This document shows, in pieces, positions 1 to 4,610 of a stretch of DNA of 5,392 nucleotides. Under the pieces are notes generated by a model, which searched no databases, had not been told where the DNA came from, and saw only the letters and a program-made list of their open reading frames with translations. Position 1 is the first letter of the stretch, and each line of letters begins with the position of its first letter. This stretch comes from Candidatus Bathyarchaeota archaeon. GTDB lineage: Archaea; Thermoproteota; Bathyarchaeia; Bathyarchaeales; SOJC01. A program made the position numbers and the translations under genes. Location of the stretch: NCBI GenBank assembly GCA_030608925.1, contig JAUWDF010000069.1, forward strand, positions 1-5,392, written 5' to 3'.

Positions 1-96
1 TACTAGGATGATCACGATCAAGACTAGTATGGCCATTCCAATCATTCTAAGGGGTCCGCCAAGGTTTATTCCTGTCCATTCACGTTCTTCTACCAT
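1..96 (-). CDS. N-terminal fragment of a small membrane protein, unknown function (cut by window edge)
   Basis: An open frame begins with ATG at 96 on the minus strand and runs off the left edge, giving 32 codons. The protein starts MVEEREWTGINLGGPLRM and continues into an unbroken hydrophobic stretch (residues 19-32, rich in I, L and V) that looks like the first membrane segment. The short charged N-terminus before it is probably a cytoplasmic tail and not a cleavable signal. The start is set by a very strong Shine-Dalgarno, GGAGGTGAT, 7 bases upstream, so it is a well-translated gene and not a chance frame. I do not recognise the family from so short a piece. Two tiny frames on the same strand lie upstream and could share its transcript. 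Confidence 0.65.
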   Translation of the reverse strand, partial: MVEEREWTGINLGGPLRMIGMAILVLIVIILV

Positions 97-100
97 TAAA

Positions 101-108
101 TCACCTCC
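101..108 (-). promoter_or_regulatory. Strong Shine-Dalgarno for the gene starting at 96
   Basis: On the minus strand the sequence GGAGGTGA, followed by TTTA and then ATG, matches the complement of the archaeal 16S rRNA 3' end over eight to nine bases. It is the best ribosome binding site in the window and fixes the start of the edge gene. Confidence 0.8.
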
Positions 109-164
109 GGTAAAGTTCCTTTCAGTTTTCCTCAAAGCATCATTCGAACTAGTCTAGGTGGCAC

Positions 165-251
165 TCAACGATTATTAGCTTTCCCCTTAGCAGCCACCAC
201 AGAAGCATTCCTCAATGCGCGCACGTAATCGCATTTATCAGCTAAATTCAT
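165..251 (-). CDS. Candidate 28-residue small protein
   Basis: ATG at 251 to TGA at 165 on the minus strand encodes 28 residues, beginning MNLADKCDYVRALRNAS and ending in a basic tail, KGKANNR. The composition (acidic start, helix-like middle, basic end, sensible codons) looks more like protein than random intergenic sequence. There is no strong Shine-Dalgarno. Its ATG overlaps the TGA of an 11-residue frame (248-283) by four bases (ATGA), so it could be translated by coupling. Alternatively the two frames could be one small gene of about 39 residues split by a one-base shift. It lies in the same direction as the edge gene at 96 and downstream of a TATA element. No family recognised; chance occurrence is quite possible. 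Confidence 0.3.
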   Translation of the reverse strand: MNLADKCDYVRALRNASVVAAKGKANNR

Positions 252-283
252 GCTGCTTCTTCAATTGAATCCCACTGAATCAT
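248..283 (-). CDS. Candidate 11-residue mini-frame coupled to the 28-residue frame
   Basis: ATG at 283 encodes MIQWDSIEEAA and stops at a TGA that shares bases with the next ATG (ATGA at 251-248). The ATG is about 32 bases from the centre of the TATA element at 309-322, so a transcript from that element in the minus direction would start within a few bases of it, giving a leaderless or nearly leaderless start. This position is the main support, and the peptide itself is too short to judge. Confidence 0.2.
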   Translation of the reverse strand: MIQWDSIEEAA

Positions 284-308
284 TCTAAACAATTTTGTAG
301 GAAAAGTT

Positions 309-322
309 GATATTTATATATC
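309..322. promoter_or_regulatory. Archaeal TATA element, possibly bidirectional
   Basis: GATATTTATATATC contains TTTATATA (313-320), a match to the archaeal box A consensus, preceded by a purine-rich BRE-like GAAAAGTT (301-308) in the plus direction. The expected plus start is near 342, upstream of the cation exchanger. The outer five bases on each side form an inverted repeat (GATAT/ATATC), so TBP could also bind in the opposite sense and start a minus transcript near 290, just before the mini-frames. The plus assignment is the firmer one. Confidence 0.55.
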
Positions 323-489
323 ATTTTTAATATCTTTCACTCGCACATCACACATCTGCATCATTCATAATGGTGGTTTCACTTGAAGAAAAGACTGGTT
401 GAAGAGAGGAACTCAATCTTGGTTACTCCAAGACCTTGCAAGTCAAGTGGAAGTGCCAATACTTTACCCACTATCTGTAGATACTCTCC
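323..489 (+). other. Long, possibly structured leader of the cation exchanger with a 10-codon frame
   Basis: If transcription starts near 342, about 150 untranslated bases precede the exchanger start at 490. Within them a short frame begins with ATG at 370 (MVVSLEEKTG, stop at 400-402), in the same frame as the exchanger but separated from it by two stops (400 and 478). A 6-bp hairpin, TCTTGG-TTACT-CCAAGA (417-433), and an 8-base palindrome, CTTGCAAG (435-442), lie between. No Shine-Dalgarno is seen immediately before the exchanger start. I do not recognise a known riboswitch. Confidence 0.35.
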
Positions 490-1446
490 TTGGTTCTCGA
501 TGTAGTTTTTTCTATAGCGGTTCTGGTTTCAGGCATTGTTATTCTGAACATTTCCAGTGAAAAAGCTGTTGAACACTCGGTGCATGTTGCTTCCGCGTTG
601 GGAATATCTTCCCGCATGATAGGACTTATACTTGTGTCTGTTGGCACAGATTTGCCAGAGATAGCAAATTCGATTATTTCCTGTTCTCAAGGTCATGGTG
701 ATATTGATGTCGGAGATTCCTGGGGATCAATCTTGACCCAGATTACTCTTGTGTTGGGGCTTCTTCCCTTCCTAGGCAGGAGTTTCAAAGTTAAAAGAAA
801 AGAAGCTTTAGTAATTGGTGGCGTCCAAGTCTTAACAATTATCCTTGCGGTGTCCGTTGCCATAACGGGGTTTACTCGAGAAAAGGCTTTTCTCCTGATT
901 CTCAGTTGGCCCATATTACTGTGGGTGATTAAGAAAACTACTGCAAAGGACATTAGGAAAAAGAAACGTTTTGAACGTCACAGCACTAGGCATTATCTTG
1001 TTGACCTATTAATTGCAGTTCTTGGTTTTGCGGAAGTAGCAATAGGAGCAGTGGCGGTCGTGCAGTCAGTGATTAGTTTGTCAACAATACTAGGAGCGCC
1101 TGAATTTCTTCTTAGCTTCTTTGTACTGGCTATTGGCACATCTCTTCCTGAACTTGTGGTGGATTTAACGGCTGTTCGCAAGAGACAGTATGAGCTTGTT
1201 GTAGGTGATATTATTGGGAGTTGTATTGTCGATGCCACTGTTTCCATTTCCGTAGGTCAGTTGCTTTTCCCAACTGCAGTTTTTGTTGACGCTCCTCAAC
1301 GCTCTCTAAATCTTGCTCTTTACGCAATTCTTACTTCTGCAGTTGTGATAGCTTTGATTGCATTACGAAAGAAGGTCGACAGGAGAGTTGGACCATTCTT
1401 TAGCTCTATTTACGTTTTTGCATACATTCTTCTTTACTTAATGTGA
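490..1446 (+). CDS. Sodium/calcium exchanger-like cation antiporter (CaCA family)
   Basis: A 318-residue polytopic inner-membrane protein with the internal duplication typical of Ca2+/cation antiporters of the NCX/YrbG type. About ten membrane segments are visible (roughly 4-21, 42-64, 74-95, 106-127, 131-148, 170-196, 205-229, 237-260, 274-292, 301-318), with a basic cytoplasmic loop at 148-169 joining the halves. Alpha-repeat 1 has GTDLPE (52-57) and WGSILTQ (78-84). Alpha-repeat 2 has GTSLPE (216-221) and GDIIGSCIVD (239-248). Both transport glutamates, E57 and E221, and the second-repeat D248 are kept. The first repeat is atypical: Asp replaces the usual Ser in GTSLPE, and Gln84 stands where NCX_Mj has its ion-binding Asn. 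Family knowledge predicts exchange of Na+ or H+ for Ca2+, but these changes make the ions uncertain. The start is a TTG directly after an in-frame stop at 478. It is the only start giving a full first membrane helix, and it has no clear Shine-Dalgarno. Confidence 0.85.
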   Translation: MVLDVVFSIAVLVSGIVILNISSEKAVEHSVHVASALGISSRMIGLILVSVGTDLPEIANSIISCSQGHGDIDVGDSWGSILTQITLVLGLLPFLGRSFKVKRKEALVIGGVQVLTIILAVSVAITGFTREKAFLLILSWPILLWVIKKTTAKDIRKKKRFERHSTRHYLVDLLIAVLGFAEVAIGAVAVVQSVISLSTILGAPEFLLSFFVLAIGTSLPELVVDLTAVRKRQYELVVGDIIGSCIVDATVSISVGQLLFPTAVFVDAPQRSLNLALYAILTSAVVIALIALRKKVDRRVGPFFSSIYVFAYILLYLM

Positions 1447-1460
1447 TGTAAGCAGTGATA

Positions 1461-2222
1461 TCAGAGGCTGCAGCTCTCTAAGATCCTATCAAAATTTTTC
1501 TTGGTTCTATGTCTTTTGTAGACTCTCAAAACATCCACTATGTCTTGGTTTAAGTTATCAAGGATTTTTGAAACACGCCTGCCTATTGAACTTCCAATGA
1601 ATAAGAACTGACTCACTGATGTGACATTTGAAACTCGTCTCGAAAGACTTCCGCTCTCAAAATCTAAAATTACAGCTCCATCATTAGGGCGAATGATTAT
1701 ATGTTTTGGACCATAGCTAAGCTCCCCGTGATCCAACCCTGCATTATCCAGTCTGAATGCTTGTTCGAGAATGGATCGCAGAACCGTTCGAACTCGTGTT
1801 CCGTCGTTCATTCGATTCGATGCCTTTAACCATTGAGGAAGCAAAAGACCATCAACGTACTCCATGAGCAAGCAATTGGGAGTCACTCCCAACAATCTTG
1901 GTCCCACACCTACTGCGTTTGCCTTTTCAAGGATGAACGCTTCATGGTTCATTCCCGATCTGGGTGCATCTGTTCTTCGCAGCTTCAGAGCAACCTTCCT
2001 GTCTTTTGTGTGAGCTACGAGTACTATTCCTACACATCCTTTCCCTAAAACAGCTATGTCGTTAATGTGACTCCGTCCGGTAAATTCGATATATTCGATT
2101 CCTAGTTCTCTAAGTTCGTTTAACTTATGTTCGAAGTCAACTGGCATAAATTTCGGATAGCAGACTACTTGTCTGTGCTTCCTATTGAGTGATTCCAAGG
2201 GAATTTTTATGTCATTCTGCAA
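1461..2222 (-). CDS. Predicted archaeal Ser/Thr protein kinase-like protein (COG2112-like)
   Basis: A soluble 253-residue protein with a compact eukaryotic-like kinase fold. After a family-specific N-terminal part (1-55) come a glycine-rich loop, LGKGCVGIV (59-67), the VALK lysine (K80) followed by RRTDA, a candidate helix-C glutamate in HEAF (E94), and a hinge, LLMEYVDG (118-125). The catalytic-loop equivalent is DHGELSYGPKH (164-174) and the metal-binding motif is DFE (187-189). The pattern resembles the archaeal predicted kinase group COG2112, related to the RIO, Bud32 and ABC1-type small kinases. The usual catalytic Asp (HRD or HGD) is Glu167 here, so activity as an ordinary protein kinase is uncertain. 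The TTG start is favoured because GAGG lies 7 bases upstream and a stop immediately precedes it. A start at Met26 would remove the N-terminal YPKF region that I associate with the family. It lies downstream of a VIT1-type transporter on the same strand and converges with the cation exchanger. Substrate unknown. Confidence 0.75.
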   Translation of the reverse strand: MQNDIKIPLESLNRKHRQVVCYPKFMPVDFEHKLNELRELGIEYIEFTGRSHINDIAVLGKGCVGIVLVAHTKDRKVALKLRRTDAPRSGMNHEAFILEKANAVGVGPRLLGVTPNCLLMEYVDGLLLPQWLKASNRMNDGTRVRTVLRSILEQAFRLDNAGLDHGELSYGPKHIIIRPNDGAVILDFESGSLSRRVSNVTSVSQFLFIGSSIGRRVSKILDNLNQDIVDVLRVYKRHRTKKNFDRILESCSL

Positions 2223-2229
2223 CTAGTTG

Positions 2230-2233
2230 CCTC
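2230..2233 (-). promoter_or_regulatory. Shine-Dalgarno deciding the TTG start of the kinase-like gene
   Basis: On the minus strand TGAGGCAACTAG precedes TTG at 2222. GAGG with a 7-base spacer supports this non-ATG start over the internal ATG at codon 26. Confidence 0.5.
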
Positions 2234-2276
2234 AGCTTAAGGCATACAAACCTGAAATTTGTTGAAAAGTCTTGTG

Positions 2277-2284
2277 GATATTTT
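2277..2284 (-). promoter_or_regulatory. Weak TATA-like element for the kinase-like gene
   Basis: AAAATATC on the minus strand would place a transcript start near 2255, about 30 bases before the TTG start. It is a weak match, and the gene could instead be read through from the transporter upstream. Confidence 0.25.
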
Positions 2285-2310
2285 CACTGATCTCGCTCAA
2301 CACTCAAAAT

Positions 2311-2326
2311 CGATGCGCGCGCATCG
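2311..2326. repeat. Perfect 16-bp palindrome between transporter and kinase-like gene
   Basis: CGATGCGCGCGCATCG equals its own reverse complement. As RNA on the minus strand it can form a 6-bp stem with a GCGC loop followed by ATTTTG, which would suit a terminator for the transporter. As DNA it lies about 30 bases upstream of the TATA-like element of the kinase-like gene and could be an operator for a dimeric regulator. It is strikingly GC-rich compared with the AT-rich surroundings. Confidence 0.5.
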
Positions 2327-2336
2327 TCATTACCGT

Positions 2337-2348
2337 ATTTCATGAAAT
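2337..2348. repeat. Perfect 12-bp palindrome just after the transporter stop
   Basis: ATTTCATGAAAT is a perfect inverted repeat starting three bases beyond the transporter stop codon at 2352-2354 (reading on the minus strand). With the palindrome at 2311-2326 it forms a paired structure at the 3' end of the transporter transcript. Function unknown; a role in termination or mRNA 3'-end stability is an inference. Confidence 0.35.
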
Positions 2349-2351
2349 GGC

Positions 2352-2951
2352 TCAAATGGCTCCCAAGAGAAAGAAGATTACGACAATGAATACTCCTGCA
2401 GCAACTGTTTGTACTCCATACAGGAGGATGTTTTCTTTGGCGATTTTACCGAGATATAAGCCTAAACAGAATAGTGTGACCAGGGTTAAACTGAAAGAGA
2501 TTATATATGCATCAAAAATAGCAAAAGCTCCCCCTCTCGCTAGTATGAAGGGGAGTAGGGAAACTATTGCAGTCAACGCTGGCGAAGCCCCATCAACAAT
2601 TGCCGCATAAACTGATACAAAATTAGAGGCTTCATCATGTATAGAGTTTTTAAGATCCGTCAACATAGCAGCCTCAAGTGCCTTTAACTGTCTTTTTCTC
2701 TCAACTTTTTCAGTCATATAGGCTCCAAAAAGCCCTGAAACTCCCATGGCTAAACATGCGCCTAGTCCCGCTGATACGATGACTTCTGCTCTTGTAACCC
2801 CTGCGATCCAAGATCCCATAATAATCCCGAGCATTGTCATGGAACCGTCGAAACCGTCTTTGACGAAGTATCTTCGGGCGATGGGTTTCATTTGAGTAAT
2901 TTGAATGTATGTTCTAGCTCTTTGAAAAAAAGCTCTAATGCCCTTAATCAT
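2352..2951 (-). CDS. VIT1/CCC1-family (DUF125) iron/manganese transporter
   Basis: A 199-residue membrane protein of the Vacuolar Iron Transporter family, which moves Fe2+ or Mn2+ across membranes, probably out of the cytoplasm in prokaryotes. A basic N-terminus (1-30) is followed by five hydrophobic segments (roughly 36-53, 56-78, 111-137, 145-168, 178-197), the VIT1 number. Recognisable family motifs are GFDGSMTMLG (33-42), AMGVSGLFGAY (68-78), the charged helix with EKVERKRQLKALE (81-93) between segments 2 and 3, and DGASPALTA (120-128). D35 at the start of segment 1 and M69 in segment 2 probably correspond to metal-path residues described for plant VIT1; I infer this without an alignment. 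Length is normal for short archaeal members without a ferritin-like domain. The ATG at 2951 is the only start after the in-frame stop at 2957-2955. It overlaps the stop of a 10-codon frame (ATGA). The kinase-like gene follows on the same strand after 129 bases. Confidence 0.85.
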   Translation of the reverse strand: MIKGIRAFFQRARTYIQITQMKPIARRYFVKDGFDGSMTMLGIIMGSWIAGVTRAEVIVSAGLGACLAMGVSGLFGAYMTEKVERKRQLKALEAAMLTDLKNSIHDEASNFVSVYAAIVDGASPALTAIVSLLPFILARGGAFAIFDAYIISFSLTLVTLFCLGLYLGKIAKENILLYGVQTVAAGVFIVVIFFLLGAI

Positions 2952-2980
2952 GCGTTAACCACACGAGGAACGGCTTTCAT
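2948..2980 (-). CDS. Candidate 10-residue leader peptide coupled to the transporter
   Basis: ATG at 2980 encodes MKAVPRVVNA and stops at a TGA overlapping the transporter start as ATGA (2951-2948). The frame lies wholly within the expected leader of the transporter mRNA. Only a weak GAGTGA precedes it. The four-base overlap is the usual geometry for translational coupling, but in so short a frame it may be chance. Confidence 0.25.
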   Translation of the reverse strand: MKAVPRVVNA

Positions 2981-3018
2981 GGCGTCACTCATTCAATCAT
3001 ACTACATTGATTAGCCCA

Positions 3019-3029
3019 ATATATATTTT
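3019..3029 (-). promoter_or_regulatory. TATA element for the VIT1-type transporter
   Basis: On the minus strand AAAATATATATT (centre near 3024) is an AT-rich box A candidate. It predicts a start near 2998, a leader of about 47 bases before the transporter ATG at 2951. The remaining stretch from 3030 to the tRNA at 3214 holds the hairpin at 3135-3149 and the tRNA promoter, and no gene that I can support. Confidence 0.5.
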
Positions 3030-3134
3030 CGTACTAATCATAAACACACTCACACAGATACCTGAATAGATTTTCCTGCATGCTCATATAGTCAATATTT
3101 CGAGTCCCTTAAGGAAACGAGGTCTTCTCTAAGG

Positions 3135-3149
3135 CACCTCAGAGAGGTG
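3135..3149. repeat. Short perfect hairpin, CACCTC-AGA-GAGGTG
   Basis: Six complementary bases flank a three-base loop in the intergenic space before the first tRNA. An alternative stem, TCTCT (3126-3130) with AGAGA (3141-3145), uses part of the same sequence, so two exclusive folds are possible. There is no adjacent T-run in the plus direction, and on the minus strand the T-run comes before the stem, so it is not a typical terminator. Role unknown. Confidence 0.35.
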
Positions 3150-3179
3150 AAAAATCGTGGGCACTAGAGTTAGTATAAG

Positions 3180-3187
3180 CTTTTATG
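3180..3187 (+). promoter_or_regulatory. TATA box of tRNA-Gly(CCC)
   Basis: CTTTTATG is centred about 30 bases before the mature tRNA 5' end at 3214, so transcription would begin a few bases upstream of the tRNA, the usual archaeal tRNA arrangement. Confidence 0.5.
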
Positions 3188-3213
3188 TTGTTTTTCTGAA
3201 TGATGATTTGCGC

Positions 3214-3290
3214 GCGGTCGTAGTCTAGCTTGGTTAGGACACTGGCTTCCCAAGCCGGCAACCCGGGTTCAAATCCCGGTGACCGCACCA
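3214..3290 (+). tRNA. tRNA-Gly, anticodon CCC
   Basis: A complete cloverleaf of 77 bases including an encoded CCA (3288-3290). The acceptor arm is GCGGTCG with TGACCGC (one G-T pair), the D stem GTCT/GGAC, and the anticodon stem CTGGC/GCCGG around the loop TTCCCAA, with CCC at 3249-3251. The variable region is four bases, the T stem CCGGG/CCCGG and the T loop the standard TTCAAAT. The discriminator is A3287. It decodes GGG. No intron. The next gene starts 65 bases downstream on the same strand and lacks an obvious promoter of its own, so co-transcription is possible. A 63-codon frame antisense to this region is a shadow of the tRNA and is not a gene. Confidence 0.97.
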
Positions 3291-3296
3291 GATTTG

Positions 3297-3316
3297 TTTG
3301 TGCCAAAAAACACAAA
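3297..3316 (+). repeat. Small hairpin between tRNA-Gly(CCC) and the GYD-domain gene
   Basis: TTTGTG and CACAAA pair across an A-rich eight-base loop a few bases after the tRNA 3' end. It could aid tRNA 3' processing or separate the tRNA from the downstream mRNA. There is no following T-run, so termination is doubtful. Confidence 0.3.
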
Positions 3317-3341
3317 TTCGTAAACATCATTTAGAATGTTT

Positions 3342-3346
3342 GGAGG
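3342..3346 (+). promoter_or_regulatory. Shine-Dalgarno of the GYD-domain gene
   Basis: GGAGG lies nine bases before the ATG at 3356. It fixes the start and implies a leadered mRNA. Confidence 0.75.
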
Positions 3347-3355
3347 AAAAAACTG

Positions 3356-3643
3356 ATGCCATTGTATATTCTGATGTCAAAACTCACGGATGATGGTTGG
3401 AAAACTGTTAAGGAAAGACCGGGGAGAATCAGAGAAGTCAACCGAGAACTGCAGGCTCTTGGAGTTAAAGTGCTTTCACAGTATGCGACTCTAGGCGAGT
3501 ATGACTTCGTCAACATCGTTGAAGCTCAAGACAATAAAACAATTGCTAAGGTTTCAATTGAACTAGGCTCCCGAGGAACAATACAGATTACAAGTATGCC
3601 AGCCATAGCCATAGACGAATTCATTGCGTCTATAAAAAAGTAG
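3356..3643 (+). CDS. GYD-domain protein
   Basis: A 95-residue cytoplasmic protein matching the small GYD-domain family (COG4274-like), whose biochemical role is not established. It shows the family layout: an N-terminal strand, YILMSKLTDDGW (4-15); a helix with RPGRIREVNRELQALG (21-36); the diagnostic GEYD (47-50) followed by hydrophobic FVNIVEA (51-57); a second helix around 59-71; and a final strand leading to the TSMPAIAIDEFI end (79-90). The fold is expected to be a ferredoxin-like dimeric alpha-beta barrel. The length is typical. ATG with a strong GGAGG gives confidence in the start. It sits 65 bases after tRNA-Gly(CCC) with no convincing TATA of its own, and is followed by T-run terminators. 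Context gives no firm clue to its job. Confidence 0.85.
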   Translation: MPLYILMSKLTDDGWKTVKERPGRIREVNRELQALGVKVLSQYATLGEYDFVNIVEAQDNKTIAKVSIELGSRGTIQITSMPAIAIDEFIASIKK

Positions 3644-3669
3644 CCTAGAAATCTCAAAAACCGCCTTCC

Positions 3670-3692
3670 TTTTTTATTCTCCGTGCTTTTTT
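3670..3692 (+). terminator. T-run terminator after the GYD-domain gene
   Basis: Two runs of six T (3670-3675 and 3687-3692) follow the stop codon by 27 and 44 bases. Archaeal RNA polymerase terminates at such oligo-T tracts without needing a hairpin. Confidence 0.65.
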
Positions 3693-3753
3693 GATTAGAA
3701 ATTGTCACTTATTACTAAAACCTGTAAAGTTTGTAGATCGGTTAAGTTGAAAT

Positions 3754-3780
3754 CTGAGCATGTGTATTAAATCACGCTCA
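3754..3780. repeat. Interrupted inverted repeat between convergent genes
   Basis: TGAGC, a two-base bulge and GTG pair with CAC and GCTCA across an AT-rich loop. On the plus strand it is followed by GTTTTAG. It lies just beyond the stop of the HAD gene (minus) and after the GYD gene (plus), so it may help end transcription of the HAD gene. Weak. Confidence 0.3.
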
Positions 3781-3795
3781 GTTTTAGCTTGTAAT

Positions 3796-4551
3796 TCAGT
3801 GGGGTATTGTTGGGTGCGATTTTAAGATGTTGATGACTTCATTAAGGTTTTTTATGAAGTAATCTGGTTGTTTAGCTGCCTTCTGCATATCATCAAGATT
3901 CTTAAATTGAGATGGAATGAACACGGTTTTCATGCCCACCTCCTTAGCTCCTTGGATATCCTCTAATGGTGTGTCGCCAACAAAAAGGGTTCTTTCAGCT
4001 TTCACACCTAATCTTCTTAGGGCTTCTCTGAAAATTTTAGGACTTGGCTTTCGCCACCCAAAGGCTTCGGAAATCAGAACAGTATTAAAGTATGCGTTTA
4101 TCTTCAACTTTTCTAGTCCCGTGTATATTACAGTTGCATGTGTGAAGTTGGAGACAAGTCCAACTTTGCATTTCTGTGTGAAGTTCCTCAAGGTTGTTTC
4201 TGCAAACTCTCGAAGTTTCAGCGCTTTTAAGTAGTCTTCAAAGAAAGCGTTGACAGCTAACTTGATTCTGTAATCATCAGGTGTTGTAGGGTGTCCCAAT
4301 TTGTTCAGTGCTTCTGAAACCCAAACTCTGTTAGGGATTTCAATCAAACGCTGATAGCGAACTTCACGGTTTCTGTAATATGCTCGTTCATATTCTTTGT
4401 TAAATTGTGTGGAGTCAACATCAAATCCATTCTCAACAAGGCTTTGAAACAGTTTTTCTATAGATCCTTCATAAGGATAGTTTTCAATTACAGTTAATGT
4501 GCCGATGAAGTCAAAGATCACTGCGTCAACTTCAAGCATCTGTGAATTCAC
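3796..4551 (-). CDS. HAD-superfamily hydrolase-like protein with altered motif I
   Basis: A 251-residue soluble protein with the haloacid dehalogenase fold and an alpha-helical cap inserted after motif I (about 25-115), as in subfamily I. Motif I is VIFDFIGTLT (11-20) with nucleophile D14. Motif II is VSNFTHAT (133-140) with S134. Motif III is GWRKPSPKIF (165-174) with K168. Motif IV is VGDTPLEDIQGAK (191-203) with D193 and D198. The residue two after the nucleophile, normally the acid/base Asp in phosphatases, is Ile16. Tyr at that place marks haloacid dehalogenases, so this may be a hydrolase of another kind or an inactive member. The substrate cannot be named. The start is uncertain: GTG at 4551 gives the longest form, but ATG at 4539 (Met5, then LEVDAVIFD) gives a more usual HAD N-terminus; neither has a clear Shine-Dalgarno. 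It is divergent from tRNA-Gly(TCC) and convergent with the GYD gene. Confidence 0.85.
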   Translation of the reverse strand: MNSQMLEVDAVIFDFIGTLTVIENYPYEGSIEKLFQSLVENGFDVDSTQFNKEYERAYYRNREVRYQRLIEIPNRVWVSEALNKLGHPTTPDDYRIKLAVNAFFEDYLKALKLREFAETTLRNFTQKCKVGLVSNFTHATVIYTGLEKLKINAYFNTVLISEAFGWRKPSPKIFREALRRLGVKAERTLFVGDTPLEDIQGAKEVGMKTVFIPSQFKNLDDMQKAAKQPDYFIKNLNEVINILKSHPTIPH

Positions 4552-4591
4552 TTTGAGACCATTAGGCTAAGTTTATTTACAAAGCAAGCTG

Positions 4592-4600
4592 TTTTTATAT
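4592..4600 (-). promoter_or_regulatory. TATA element, most likely for the HAD gene
   Basis: On the minus strand ATATAAAAA is centred about 26 bases before a start near 4570, giving a leader of 20-30 bases for the HAD gene. Read in the plus direction it lies only about 15 bases before tRNA-Gly(TCC), too close. The tRNA more likely uses TTTATTTA at 4572-4579, centred about 35 bases upstream. Confidence 0.4.
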
Positions 4601-4610
4601 TATTCCTTAG

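Noticed and set aside
383..505. 40-codon plus frame from TTG at 383 (KKRLVEERNSILV...) overlapping the exchanger start
   Set aside because: No Shine-Dalgarno, a rare start, an unlikely C-terminal composition and a different frame from the exchanger; more probably leader sequence.
693..1247. Two minus-strand frames (693-953 and 993-1247) inside the cation exchanger
   Set aside because: They overlap a well-supported membrane protein with conserved alpha-repeats and show no recognisable features of their own.
1833..2048. 71-codon plus-strand frame inside the kinase-like gene
   Set aside because: Antisense to conserved kinase motifs; no ribosome binding site and an unnatural composition.
2272..2610. 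112-codon plus-strand frame
   Set aside because: Mostly antisense to the VIT1-type transporter; low-complexity basic and threonine-rich translation typical of a shadow.
3034..3087. 17-codon minus frame (MSMQENLFRYLCECVYD)
   Set aside because: Lies upstream of the transporter TATA element with no ribosome binding site; chance is the simpler explanation.
3139..3330. 63-codon minus-strand frame over tRNA-Gly(CCC)
   Set aside because: It translates the antisense of the tRNA (the familiar SPGFEPGLPAWEAS-type peptide); a shadow of the RNA gene.
3331..3708. Two minus-strand frames (3331-3516 and 3526-3708) opposite the GYD-domain gene
   Set aside because: The plus-strand gene has a strong Shine-Dalgarno and family motifs; these frames do not.
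3917..4234. 105-codon plus-strand frame inside the HAD gene
   Set aside because: Antisense to HAD motifs II-IV, so a shadow.
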